The notes: a model not told the origin generated them from the letters alone. A DNA stretch of 64,000 nt from Pogona vitticeps (GCF_051106095.1 NC_135789.1:22997764-23061763); one strand, 5' to 3'. Shown: positions 11,945 through 22,890, counted from the stretch's first letter. Numbers and translations: made by a program.

Positions 11945-12258
11945 CTGGAGGAGCAGATGGGGCCTGGCTGGAGACGCTGGAAAAGGCCAGAGGGATCGGG
12001 GCAGGAGGGATCGGGGCAAAAAAGGCTGGGGCAGGAGGGATCGGGGCAACAAAGGCTGGGGCAGGAGGGATCGGGGCAAAAAAGGCTGGGGCAGGAGGGA
12101 TCGGGGCAACAAAGGCTGGGGTAGGAGGGATCGGGGCCTGAAGGGCACGGGGAGAACAGAGCGGGGCCGGAGGTGCAGGGGGAGGAAGGAGAGGGGCAGG
12201 AGGGATCGGGGCAGGAGAACCAAAGGGAGGAGGAGGCGCCTCCAGGCAACGCTGCAAC
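11945..12258 (-). CDS. Unrecognised B-block gene, copy 1, exon 2 (proline-rich repeat)
   Basis: Bounded by an acceptor (TTTTCTCCCACAG) and a donor (CCTCCAG|GTACGG). It encodes a proline/alanine-rich region with a repeated unit APIPPAPAFF / APIPPAPAFV, arising from 30-bp DNA repeats (GGATCGGGGCAAAAAAGGCT-type on the plus strand). Copy 2 is 45 nt shorter, so the frame is kept while the repeat length differs. Confidence 0.6.
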
Positions 12259-12309
12259 CTGTGGGAGAAAACAAGACCCTCAGTGAGCCAGAGGGCAAGT
12301 AAAGCCGGA

Positions 12310-13814
12310 GGGTCCCGTTTCCCGTTTTACAATGGGAAATTGGAGGATCAATTTGGCAGTGGAGATTTTGTCTCTTGTCCCTAAACAGTCGCCGGAACTT
12401 AGAAGAGTTTTTCTGTTTTGCAACTAAAATTATTTCCTCCCATAGGGAATGAGTGTATTCTTTTTTTCTTTTGATAAATTAGATGTTTGTATGCTGCTCT
12501 TTGAACCCCAAGCTTCTGTTGGATTTCCTATCTTTGTTTGTTGTTTGATTTTTTTAAACAGGTAATGGAAAGCTGTAAGGACTTTTCTTGCTCCTTGACA
12601 ATCTTTATGAAACCAGGGTTTGGACTTCCTAAAGGATGTGAATGGGTGGTCTTTAGGTTCAGGTAAATTTATTTTTAATTCCTGTATTAAACTATTATAG
12701 ATCTTAATGGGGTCAATCTGTACATTATGATCCCGCTCTTCACATTTATGAATACTGTGATCTTTGACCTCTGTTATTTCTCTAAACCTGGATTGAATTT
12801 GTGCGGACCACCTCACTCTGTGACTTAATACTTGCGGGCCTTCATAAGAAGGCTGCTCAGTCATAATTTGGGTTGTAAACGAGAATTTAGCCTGAAGCAG
12901 TAGGGGGAAATGGTCACTCTCTAAGTAGGGTAACACCTGGAAGCTGGTTATGAGTGGGATTAGAGAGGCACAAACTAGCATATAATCAATAGTACTAGAT
13001 CCTTGGCCTGACATATAGGTGAACTCCATTCAAAAGGTACAGATCCAATCTGGTGGCTACTTTGGCCAGATACAATCCTGTAAGGTTTGAGGTTGAGTCT
13101 TTAAAAAGCCTTGGGGAAGGGAGAAATTTATAAGAGTTATCCGGATCATTAAAAAACTCCTTGTACTCAAATTCAAGGCTGGCATCATCAGGGCCAAGAC
13201 GTGCATTAAAATCTCCTAGAAGTATCACCTTTGCTTTTGGGTGATCTACTAATAGGTTTGCTACATATATCTCTAGAGAATTCCAGGCTTCGGTTATTTG
13301 TTGTTTTAATGTGAATGGGGGAATATATACATTTATTAAAATTAGACTGTCTTCCCCACTTTTCAGGACTACAGTGGTGCCCCGCATAGCGACGATAATC
13401 CGTGCAGCAAAAATCGCTGCAAAGCGATTTTATCGCTATGCGGTTTTTAAAAGCCCATAGGAATGCATTGAAATCCCTTCAATGTGTTCCTATGGGCTTA
13501 AAACTCACCTTTAAGCGAAAATCCTCCATACAGTGGCCATTTTCGCTGCCCGGTAACCGAGGAATCCGGGCGAAAACACAGCGGGCGGCCATTTTTTTTA
13601 CCCGGTGGCCATTTTGGAACTGGCGATCAACTACCGATCAGCTATGCGATGAGCAGTAAACGAAACAAGGTACTAATCATCGCAAAGCGATTTTTTCCTA
13701 TTCAAAACATCGCAATATGATCGCTTTTGCAATCGCAAAATCTTCATCGCTATGCAGATTCGTCATTAAACGGGGCGCCCGTTAAGCAAGGCACCACTGT
13801 ACTGCCATAGCCCT
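12310..13814 (-). mobile_element. LINE endonuclease fragment, split by a MITE
   Basis: Minus-strand frames show an apurinic-type endonuclease: LILINVYIPP, VILLGDFNARLG (GDFN metal site), STIDYMLVC and LESDHFPLL (SDH motif), followed by the linker KPWFHKDCQGARK. The 5' end is truncated near 13,814 where it meets a fossil exon; the 3' part stops before the reverse transcriptase, near exon 2 of the host gene. A 428-bp MITE sits inside it at 13,372-13,799. The linker is unlike L1 and suggests a jockey/I-like or other clade that I cannot name. It lies in intron 1 of the B-block gene. Confidence 0.75.
13372..13799. mobile_element. Non-autonomous DNA transposon (MITE), 428 bp, TA target duplication
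   Basis: Ends are CAGTGGTGCCCCGC and GGCGCCCG...GGCACCACTG, i.e. inverted repeats starting CAGTGGTGCC. TA flanks both sides (13,370-13,371 and 13,800-13,801), fitting a Tc1/mariner-superfamily target duplication. The interior contains GCGATTTTATCGCTATGCGG-type inverted motifs and no coding frame. Removing it rejoins the LINE frame around it. The copy in B' (32,217-32,644) has the same length, so insertion predates the duplication. Confidence 0.8.
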
Positions 13815-13922
13815 TGAGTCGGTGGCCCCTGCACGATGGTCCTGCCACTGAGGAACACATTTGGTGCAGGGGGCGCCACCACCTGCCAACCTGGAATGGT
13901 GGTGAAAGGCTGCCCCCAAGTT
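13815..13922 (-). pseudogene. Fossil fragment of B-block gene exon 1
   Basis: This 108-bp piece is a diverged copy of the first part of exon 1 (compare 15,985-16,085): shared text includes GGTGGCCCCTGCACGA and GGTCCTGCCACTGA. The start codon is lost (ATT in place of ATG) and there is a net 4-nt length change against exon 1, so the frame is broken. It lies in intron 1, cut off at one end by a LINE and at the other by an L1. It implies an older, internal duplication of the exon. Confidence 0.75.
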
Positions 13923-15650
13923 TTAAATACTTAGGAATATGGGTAACAAAAGATCTTAATCAATTAATCTACAGAAATTATAAAAATCTATTAAATTCGC
14001 AAAAGAAAAAAATGACAAAGTGGGTCAATTTGAATCTATCAATGCTGGGGAGAATTGCTTTGATTAAATCTTATATATTACCAAAATTTCAATTTCTATT
14101 TCAAAATATCCCATTACAGCCAGATAAAAAAAAGTAAAACTATGGCAAGGAAAGCTAGAAAATTTTATTGCAGGAAAAGGAAAGAAGATAAGATATATAA
14201 ACAGTGTCATATATAGACACGGTCAAAACGGGGGATTAGGGATACCACAGCTCCAAAAATATTATGAAGCTTTGCAAATAAACCCAATTATTAAACTTAT
14301 ACAAATTGACGAGACTTGTAAAAATTCCGATTGGGTCAAAATGGAAAGTGAAATGAAAATGGACATAGCAAATAAGTGTATTTATACTACCAAAAAAAAT
14401 GGAAAAGGAGAACAAATACAGAACCCATTCATTTCTGAAACATTAAGGATATGGAGAAAACATAGTAAAACATTGCCCCCCCCCCAGTATCCCCTTTATG
14501 TCCCCTCATGGATCACCCAGATTTTAAAGAGAAATATACACAATTTAAGGAATGGAAGCAAATTGTATATAGAATTAATGACGTTTTCGACTCAGGGGAA
14601 CCACTTACGATCAGGCAAATAGAAGAAAAAATAAAGCAAATAAAAAGCAATTGGCTACAAATAAAACAAATAAGAAGTTTCGGGACTCACTTACAACAAA
14701 AAACTGGCCTTCTAAGAACATTAACTGAATTTGAACAATATTGTATACAAAAATAAAAAAAATAAAAAGAGAGGACTAACCTCCCTAATATATAAAAGCA
14801 TTATTGAGAAAGAATATGGAAAAGGTGGAGGTTCTAAAACAGTGTGGGAAACAAATTTAAATATTAATATACCTGAAGAAATTTGGACAGGAATCTGGAA
14901 AAAAATATCCATATACATCTATTTCAGCAAGTGCAAAAGAAATGGTTCTAAAGGTAGTGCATCGATGGCATCTATCCCCTACAAAACTACATAGAATTAA
15001 TAAAGATATATCTGATAAATGTTGGAGGAACTGCGGACAAAAGAGAACTCTGGAACATATGTGGATCTCTTGCCCCCAAATAGGAACTTTTTGGCTGGAG
15101 GTAATTAAATGGATAGAAACACTGACTAATCAAAAAATAGAAATTAATGAAACATTATTGTTATTTTCATTATTCACAGGGGGAAATGAGAAACTACAAT
15201 ATAAAGAATAAGTTGCAAATCTTATAGGCACCGCAAGATCTGAAATAGCTAAAAATTGGGGGAAAAGCCCAAGATCTCTCACTGCAAGCATTCACAAGTA
15301 AAATATGGTATACATTGCTGATGGAAAAATTACTGTACTAATCAAGTTAGAGCACGTCATAGAGGACAAATAAGCCATAGTAAATTCACGAAACATTGGA
15401 AGCCGTTATTAAAATATGCTGATAAAATAGACTTTGAGACATGTGGTTTGAAAAGAGACTTATACACTGTTGGTCAATATTTCTTTAAAAGGTGATGGGG
15501 AAAGGTATATATGTGATTTGGAGAAATGTGGGGGATAGTTTTGTATTTAATATTTGCAATATGGTCAATTGTCTTTTCATTCTTTAGAAATAGATACATT
15601 TTTAAAAAAGAAAAAAAAAATAAATCATAGCATTTACCAAAAAAAGAATA
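13921..15650 (+). mobile_element. L1-clade LINE, 5'-truncated ORF2 3' part
   Basis: Plus-strand frames encode the end of L1 ORF2: YLGIWVTKDL, LNLSMLGRIALIKSYILPKF and FLFQNIPLQP from the post-palm region, and the C-terminal cysteine motif CWRNCGQKRTLEHMWISC. Several stops and frame changes are present. It ends in A-rich sequence near 15,600-15,650. It lies antisense in intron 1 of the B-block gene. The same insertion is in B' (32,766-34,640). Confidence 0.85.
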
Positions 15651-15703
15651 AAAAAGATACCTTCTCCCTCACCCTCTCCCTTTTTTGCAGGGCCCTTCCT
15701 TAC

Positions 15704-16068
15704 CAGATCTGCAGGGGACGGAAGAAAGGCTCTTGATGCCCACAAATAGGGCAGATCCGCATTGCCTGGCCTTCTGGTGGCTGGTCCTGATGGTGGGGCC
15801 AGCGGCCCAATCGGCCCAGCGAGGGCTCCTCGGGACCCAGGGCGGCAGCGATGGCCACGCTGGCGCCAGCGGCCACGGTCACCGAGAGGGCCAAGCTGCA
15901 GGGCCCCAGCCCGACCAGCATGGAAGAGACTAGGAGTGTCCCAGCGAATGCAAGGGACACTCCCAGTGTGACGATGCTCCGCCGTGCCAGGAGCCGGTGG
16001 CCCCTGCACGACGGTCCTGCCACTGAATAAAGTTTTGTTGGGGATGCCAACACCTGCCAATCTGCCAT
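15704..16068 (-). CDS. Unrecognised B-block gene, copy 1, exon 1 (membrane-like N-terminus)
   Basis: Together with exons 2 (11,945-12,258) and 3 (11,401-11,504) this makes a 260-residue frame with correct phases at both junctions. The start ATG lies in a good context (CGCCACAATGG). Residues about 31-85 are hydrophobic (LLARRSIVTLGVSLAFAGTL, then LVSSMLVGLGPCSL and VTVAAGASVAIAAAL) and could form two membrane segments. A single CxxC (MRICPICGHQEP) follows, then the proline-rich repeat and the acidic W-motif tail. The donor is GATCTG|GTAAGG. GC boxes lie about 360 bp upstream. I do not recognise the protein. Retention of the frame in two copies argues for a real gene, but recent duplication weakens that argument and an unseen 5' exon is possible. 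Confidence 0.6.
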
Positions 16069-17398
16069 TGTGGCGAAAGGCTTCCCCAAAGTCACCAGGG
16101 GAGGAGGACGAGGGGGAGGAGGAGGAGGTAAAAGAGGGCCAGGAGCAGGGAGAGGAGAAGGAAGAGGAGCAGGATTAGGGGCAGGAGCGGGACCAGGGGC
16201 AGGAGCAGAAACCGGAGGAAGACGAGGAGCAGGAACAGGAGAAAAAGCAGGAGCTCAGAGGAAAAGCAGCTGGACGGCAAAGAGGGTCCGGCGACAAAGA
16301 GCAGCTAGCAACGGTCCCCTCGGAATCCCCCAGAGAGCTGGCCAATAGGGGCAGGTTGCCAAGCGGAATGCCTCAGACAGCGGGGGTCACCCCGAGCAAC
16401 GGTGGAACCCCCTGTCCTGGGGGCGGGGCTTTGCTTAGGCCCCGCCCCAGGCTGTGCACACCTGGGTGCTCTCTGGTCCTGCCCCCTGGGAAAGAAGCGT
16501 GCCCACCTGGACTAGAGGAGGGAGGTGGGTGTGGCCGACAGGTGGGCCCCTCCCTCGGCTGAACTGAGTTCCTGTGGACGGCAGAGAGAGGCTCCTTGGC
16601 TCTGTGGGGTCCATCCTGAGGATGACCCCTGACCTCTGAAGACCTATAAGGCCATAAGGTCGCTGAGGTTTGTGATTTTCTAAAGGGATCTGATCAAGGA
16701 ATCCCCCATCCTTGCCTCCAGGTTGTTATACTGGCTAGCGATAGCATCTGTTCTTGATTTTTCCTGCTCCAACCCCTGCTTTCTGTGGTTTTCCCACGTC
16801 TACCTATTGAAGCGTTCTGTAAAATCCAGAAGCTTGCAGCCTTTGGTTCAGTAGCGGTTGCTACTAAGATTTGCCACTTATAGAGTTCGGTTTGGTTCAA
16901 AAATGTAGAGCTGCCTTGTGCTCGCTTTCCTCTGATTCTTTGAAGGAATTTTTGGAAACATTTCCATGCCAATTTTTCAGGTTTTATGCCATTCTCTCAT
17001 CAATATTAAGTGGTAATTTGAGGTGTTTTTTTTTATTATTCCAAGGTACAATAACAGAATTCGCCACTAGGGGGAACTAGATTTTTTAAATCTCTCTCCC
17101 CCCTCTGCTACTACAATGCTCCGAGTTAATAACATGGGGTGTAATGAATGAGTTACTCAACAGGAGTAACCGCAGCAATATGGGAAACGTGGCTACTGGA
17201 ACATAATGATGAATAAATTTAGTTTGAAATGGAATATTCTGAGTTTGGGCTGGCCCTGGTTCATCCCACTTGCACCCCGTTTTGACTCCTCTCAGAAAGC
17301 TGGGGAGGGGAGCCGTTTCCCGCCCAGACCACCGCAGGCTTCCTTCACCCATCATTGCAAGGGGGGGGGCATGGCTGTAATTTACAAGAGGGTGGTGA
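16069..17398. other. Upstream region of the B-block gene and right part of block B
   Basis: Directly upstream of the ATG (minus sense) is a long CT-rich tract at about 16,090-16,280, then GC boxes GGGGGCGGGGC near 16,420 and CCCCGCCCC near 16,440, a plausible TATA-less promoter. The rest to 17,398 has no gene. Divergence from copy 2 rises from about 16,990 onward. Confidence 0.5.
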
Positions 17399-20300
17399 TT
17401 GAGCCTTTCCCAGAAAAAAAAATTGAGCTAGGAAGCTGTAACCACCACATTATTCTACGTATTCCCCCAGGAAGTCAATGCACTTGTGACATCTGTCCTG
17501 CAGCTTCCTAAGTCCCTGCAAATAAAATTCTTCCGACTGCTGGTGTGACCACTCGTTTGAAGCATTAGTTGCCTCCAGAACAATCCCAAATCGTTGTCCC
17601 TTTAGGTGTTTTTTTTTTTAAATTTGGGGAACAGATAATCGTCACAGGGAGCCAGATCGGGAGAATAGGGTGGATGGGGCATCCCTTGAAAGCCTTTAGG
17701 ACGTCAGTTTTGCCATTGTTTCACCTGCAGTGTGTGAGGAGGCATTGTCATGCAACAGGATGACACCTCTAGAGAGCTTTCCTCGACGTTTTTCCTTAAG
17801 GTTTTGCCTCAACCGTCAAGAAAGCACAGTAATATTTTGCATTGGTGGTTGAACCCTGTTGGAAGTCGTCCACCAGCAAAACTCCCTTCTTATCCCAAAA
17901 AGCTGTGGCCATTTGCTTCTGCACCGACCTTTGCACTCGGAACTTCTTCGGCCTGGGGGAACCTGGATCCATGTCTCATCACCAGTTGCCATTTTGCCCA
18001 GAAACTGTTACTCATTTCTTGCAAAATGTTCCAAAATAGCCACCGAGGACTTCACACGTTTCCTCTTTGGTTTGGTTGTCAAAAGTTTGGGGATCCACTT
18101 TGCAGCCAGCTTTCTCATTTCCCTGTCGCTGTGGATAATGGCCCCGACTCTCTCACGTGACATTCTCAGATACTGTATACAGCAATACTTTTGGGTGATA
18201 TTCGGCGGTCCTCCATGATCATGTCATGGACGGCTGTCACATTTGCAGGCACAGAGACAGAAACAGGCCTTCCACTGGGCTTCTCACTTTCAACACCGAA
18301 ACGGCCAACCCAACGTTTAGCTGTTGCATAGGAAGGGCCACTGTCACCCCTAGTTTGTGACATTTCATCATGGATCTGCTTTGCACCTTTCCCTTGGAGG
18401 AACAGGAACTTGATTATGCTCCTGTGCTCTTCCACACTGAACTTTTCTGGAGGTGCTGCCATGTTCACTTTGGACCCGAACATGACAGATATGTTAAAAT
18501 CATAGGTAGTTGATTTTTGCACCATTGAATACAAACAAATTGGCCAACACACACTGCAATTTATAGCTTCCTAGCTCAATTTCCTTTGGGAGAGGCTCAA
18601 TACTTATCAGCACCCCCTGGTATGTTTCCCTTCTCTTCCCCACTCAGCGCCTCTCTGATCATCTCCTGGAAGGGTGACCTCATTGAAGAAGGCCGCCCGC
18701 CGTCTGGCCTTGATCCCTGTCTGTGCCACCCGGCCTCGTGGGGAGGTGAGCGGCCGGCCGTGGGTTTGTTTCCTGCTTGCTTTCTTTATTCATTTGGGCC
18801 AAAAAGGGAAAATGAATCAATCCAGGAAGATCGCGGAAGACAAAGCGTTGCAGAGGCCGGGTGTCGAGTTATTGAAAGCAGTGAAGCCCCCCCCCCCACG
18901 GTCACCAGACAGCTGACTTGCCTCCTTGAAAAGGAGATACAGGAGAGAGAGAGAGAGAGAGAAGCACATTCGGAGCATGGATGCAACCAGCCAGGAAGTT
19001 CCCAGCCCATCCAGTCATTCCCGGATGGGGGTCCAAGCAAGCAGCCGGCTCAGCATCCAGCATGCTCCGGGTGTGTGTGTGTGTGAGGGGGGGGGGAAGG
19101 ACATGAATTGGGATTTATTTTCAGCCACTAGGTTCTCCTGGTGGTCCATGGAATTTTATGTTGGCCATTGCTTCTCTGTGAGGGACCAGAGAGAGAGAGA
19201 GAGAGATCCCATTCAGCTCTAGTCGTTTCTAAAGGGCTGATGACGGCACAAGCATCACACCAACCACCTGTGGCACCTGATTTTAAAAAGAATGCAAACC
19301 GTGAAAAAGTTTTTCCAAACAAAGCTGCAGATTCCTTAAAAGACTCCATGAGGCTGAATGATGCAGACAGCACCCCTGCCTTTCCATCAGGCTTTTATCC
19401 CTTTCAATTTTTTTACTTTTTATTTTGGAGGAAAAACAGCTGGTTTTGGCTGAGAAGGTCCCCTTGGGTTTTCTCATGGTGCAGGGGAGGAGATTCTGCC
19501 CTGGTTTATGAGTCTCCAGCACCCTGAGCCCTTTCCTGCATCATCTTGATGATATTAGCCAGAAGCTTGTTTAGTTATTTAAAATATTTTTAGCCCTCCG
19601 TTCTCCTTCAAAAAGAACCCCGGGTGCCTTACATCATTAAAAAGACAATCTTTAAAAGCTAAAAACAGTTGGAATAAAAAAAATATTTTAAAAAGAATTA
19701 AACGAGTATTACATTAAAAAAACAGTAATAAAATCAATAGTAAAGCACATTTAAAACAGCCAGAGCACAACAATCATTTAAAAAAATCTAGTGAAAAACA
19801 AGGTTTTCAGGGCACATTACAGGGTGCAAAAGATAAAAAACAGATAAAAATGCACAGGCAGTCTCAATTTAAAAAATATGGCTTTAAAATCACCTTTTTC
19901 TACTCTTGCTTCATAGAGAAAAGGGCGCCTTAAAAGCTTTGTTGTGAAGTGCCAAAAAATTGAATGTCTGCAAGTTTTCATGTATGTGATAAAGTTTATA
20001 CTGTATGAGCAGAATAATAAAGAACCATGTGCTGTCAAATGAATTCTAACTTATGTCGACCCTTTTCAGGGTTTTTTAACATAGGGAACACACAAAACTG
20101 GTTCACAATTTCCTCTTTCTGGGGCTGCCCTTGGACTACGGTGCCGCTTGCCCCAGGCCACCCAGGCTAACTCTACTCATAGGAGGCACCGTGGAGATTC
20201 GAACTCCCAACCAAATGTAAACCACGGAGCTATCCAACCAGCAGTGTATGAGCCTACCCTGTTCAAAAATCTTAAAAGATCACAGAGCTGAAAAAGACTG

Positions 20301-20434
20301 CCATGCGGTGAGGGTTCGAGTTTAGGCTCCACATTCAATTTCAAGAAACCGGTAGATCTGTGTTGTTTCAAAGCAGGTGTGCGATTTATTGGGGCATTAA
20401 ACAAGAAACAAGTGTCTGGAAGAGGATGGCAAGT
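17384..20434. repeat. Segmental duplication block A, copy 2
   Basis: Near-identical to 1-3,120. It starts with a mariner and continues through the AG/GT-bounded segment (about 18,648-18,745), shorter GA repeats, the LINE 3'-end remnant (about 19,570-19,860) and the SINE (about 20,033-20,252). Here block A follows block B with no intervening sequence, which shows that B and A form one duplicated unit. Confidence 0.9.
17399..18600 (-). mobile_element. Mariner transposon, copy 2, inactive
   Basis: Same insertion as 24-1,276, with matching inverted repeats and a TA after the right end. It lacks about 48 bp present in copies 1 and 3 (around 17,960) and shares with copy 1 a 15-bp loss, relative to copy 3, in the sequence coding KRWV...GVESEKP. 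The transposase is on the minus strand and broken. Confidence 0.9.
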
Positions 20435-21166
20435 CCTTTCTCCTTGTGCCAACGGGTCCGGAAGGAGCTTCCATTCGTCAAACAGGAATGGGTTTCTATC
20501 ACTGTTGTTGTCCCATGGTTTCGGGAGATCCGCGGGGACCCAATCCATATGGTTTCCTCGTCCAGGTCGTCATCCGACAGGATCCGTCCATCGGGGTCTT
20601 GGTTCTCCCAGGGCCCTCCCTGTTAACTCCTTCTCTTCCTCTCCCTGTCTCTCCATCCCAACCTTTCTCTCCTTTCTCTCTCTCTCCTTGTTCCTTTTCT
20701 TCTCTCCATCTCCTCCTCCACTCCCTCGCCTCCGCGTCTCCCCAGTAAGAGAGTCTAGGGGGGAACCTCCGCTCTCCTCCTACAATCTGCCTCCTCTTAA
20801 CCTCTCCCATAATCCAGTCCAAGGATCCTGCCTCCACACCCATTCCCAACTGGTATGAGTGTGGATGCAGTAACTGCACAAAAGACCAGTTACTACCAAG
20901 CGGTGACTGGTCTTTTCTCCTCTCTACTTCTCCGGCCCCTGCTTCAAACGCCACCCTCCTTTTCTCTCTCTTCCCCCATTTTCTCCCTTTCTGTAGGTCT
21001 TCTGTGAGCTCCTCTATCCCTGTCTCCTGCTGAGGTACCACTGCAGGTTCTGGTGCTGGTTTTTGGGGGTCCACGTCCTTGTTGAGGAGAGACGGCTCTC
21101 CAGTGAGTGGGGTACCCCCTCTCGCCCTCTGTTTCACACATGCCTGACTTCTTGGGGGGCAGGGGG

Positions 21167-21170
<4 letters not shown>
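20435..21170 (-). other. Unassigned sequence with a 212-codon minus-strand ORF
   Basis: A minus-strand frame at 20,499-21,137 is rich in E, R and K (EEKEQGEREKGEKGWDGE) and carries no motif I recognise. Overlapping frames continue toward an AATAAA at about 20,389 within block A', in minus sense, so it may be the 3' part of a transcript. CT-rich DNA (20,640-20,730) may inflate the frame. Sequence similarity to copy A ends inside this region, so copy A lacks it. It could be an exon, a repeat-encoded frame or a chance ORF. Confidence 0.25.
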
Positions 21171-21172
<2 letters not shown>

Positions 21173-21205
<33 letters not shown>

Positions 21206-21277
21206 TGTATGTATGTATGTATGTATGTATGTATGTATGTATGTATGTATGTATGTATGTATGTATGTATGTATGTT
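21173..21277. repeat. (TATG)n microsatellite, about 26 units
   Basis: An uninterrupted run of ATGT/TATG tetranucleotides of about 105 bp. It is open in several frames as a tandem MYVC peptide on one strand, which is a by-product of the repeat. Confidence 0.95.
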
Positions 21278-21468
21278 TTCTCTCTTTTTTTGCAAAAGAA
21301 CTGCCCTTTTCCTTGGAGCAGGTATTGCTCCATGCTGTTGGGGGGGTGTTAAATTAGGAGGTTGCCCTTTATTAGAGGCATGTTTGAAAGGCTGGCCTGA
21401 ATCTGCCTGAATCTGGTCCCTCAGGGAGGAGAAAAGAGGCAAAGAGGATCAGCCAGGGATTCTTGTTG

Positions 21469-22890
21469 TGTGTGTGTTTAGTCGTTTAGTCGTGTCCGAC
21501 TCTTCGTGACCCCATGGACCAGAGCACGCCAGGCCCTCCTGTCTTCTACTGCCTCCCGGAGTTGTGTCAGGTTCATGTTGGTTGCTTCGCAGACACTGTC
21601 CAGCCATCTCATCCTCGGTCGTCCCCTTCTCCTCTTGCCATCACACTTTCCCAACATCAGGTTCTTTTCCAGGGAGTCTTCTGTTCTCATGAGATGGCCA
21701 AAGTACTGGAGCCTCAGCTTCAGGATCTGTCCTTCCAGTGAGCACTCAGGATTGATTTCCTTTAGAACTGATAGGTTTGTTCTCCTTGCAGTCCAGGGGA
21801 TTCTCAAGAGCCTCCTCCAGCACCACAATTCAAAGGCATCAATTCTTCGGCGGTCTGCTTTCTTTATGGTCCAGCTCTCACTTCCATACATCACGACAGG
21901 AAAAACCATAGCTTTGACTATTCGGACTTTTGTTGGCAAGGTGATGTCTCTGCTTTTCAAGATGCTGTCCAGATTTGTCATCGCTTTCCTCCCAAGAAGA
22001 AGGCGCCTTTTAATTTCAGGGCTGCTGTCTCCATCTGCAGTGATCATGGAGCCCAGGAAGATAAAATTTGACACTGCTTCCATGTCTTCCCCTTCTATTT
22101 CCCAGGAGGTGATGGGACCAGTGGCCATGATCTTAGTTTTTTTGATGTTGAGTTTCAGACCGTTTTTTGCACTCTCCTCTTTCACTCTCATTACAAGGTT
22201 CTTTAATTCCTCCTCACTTTCTGCCATCAGAGTGGTATCATCTGCATATCGGAGGTTGTTGATATTTCTTCCGGCAATCTTAATTCCGGCTTGGGTTTCT
22301 TCCAGTCCAGCCTTCCGCATGATGTATTCTGCATATAAGTTAAATAAGCTGGGGGACAATAGACAGCCTTGCCGTACTCCTTTCCCAATTTTGAACCACT
22401 CAGTTGTTCCATGACCAGTTCTAACTGTTGCCTCCTGTCCCACATATAGGTTTCTCAGGAGACAGATAAAGTGGTCAGGCACTCCCATTTCTTTAAGAAC
22501 TTGCCATAGTTTGCTGTGGTCCACACAGTCAAAGGCTTTCGCATAGTCAATGAAGCAGAAGTAGATATTTTTCTGGAACTCTCTGGCTTTCTCCATAATC
22601 CAGCGCAAGTTAGCAATTTGGTCTCGAGTTCCTCTGCCTCTTCGGAATCCAGCTTGTACTTCTGGGAGTTCTCGGTCCACATACTGCTGAAGCCTACCTT
22701 GGAGGATTTTGAGCATAACCTTGCTAGCGTGCGAAATGAGTGCAATTGTACGGTAGTTGGAGCATTCTTTGGCACTGCCTTTCTTTGGGATTGGGATGTA
22801 GACTGATCTTTTCCAATCCTCTGGCCACTGTTGAGTTTTCCAAACTTGCTGGCATATTGAATGTAGCACCTTAACAGCATCATCTTTCAA
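21469..22890 (-). mobile_element. BovB (RTE) LINE, 5'-truncated, recent, with target-site duplication
   Basis: A 470-residue frame is open from the truncated 5' end (22,890) to a stop at 21,478. Motifs in order: NYRTIALISHASKVMLKI, GFRRGRGTRDQI, YAKAFDCVDHSKLW (palm aspartate), GVRQGCLLSPSLFNLYAEYI, LRYADDTTLMAESEEEL (YADD), FWLRIPW-type text RLLRIPWTARRTN, and the end HGVTKSRTRLND. This is BovB, the RTE family known for horizontal transfer between squamates and ruminants. The 3' tail reads AGTCGTGTCCGACTCTTCG. A 13-bp direct repeat GGGATTCTTGTTG flanks it at 21,456-21,468 and 22,891-22,903. The endonuclease is missing by truncation, so the copy cannot move by itself. Confidence 0.97.

Larger units (their letters stand above)
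11337..17398. repeat. Segmental duplication block B, copy 1
   Basis: About 6 kb that recurs at 30,190-36,404 with the same gene, LINE fragments and MITE. Identity is roughly 98% up to about 16,990 and visibly lower (about 94%) to the right. The left edge lies where GCCCTCTGCCCCCCC-type sequence becomes shared with 30,190. The right edge passes directly into the mariner that opens block A'. Confidence 0.9.

Noticed and set aside
12310-15650. A single L1 with an inverted 5' part (twin priming): endonuclease on the minus strand next to L1 ORF2 on the plus strand
   Set aside because: The endonuclease linker is unlike L1, and a fossil exon piece lies between the two parts. They are two separate insertions.
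16092-16280. Leucine-rich membrane protein on the minus strand
   Set aside because: It is a translation of a CT-rich tract upstream of the B-block gene start.
20640-20740. Serine/proline-rich plus-strand frames
   Set aside because: They are produced by a CT-rich tract and have no motif or splice logic.
21173-21277. CRISPR-like array
   Set aside because: Simple tetranucleotide repeat without spacers; eukaryotic sequence.
21107-21442. MYVC or IHTY repeat proteins
   Set aside because: They are translations of the TATG microsatellite.
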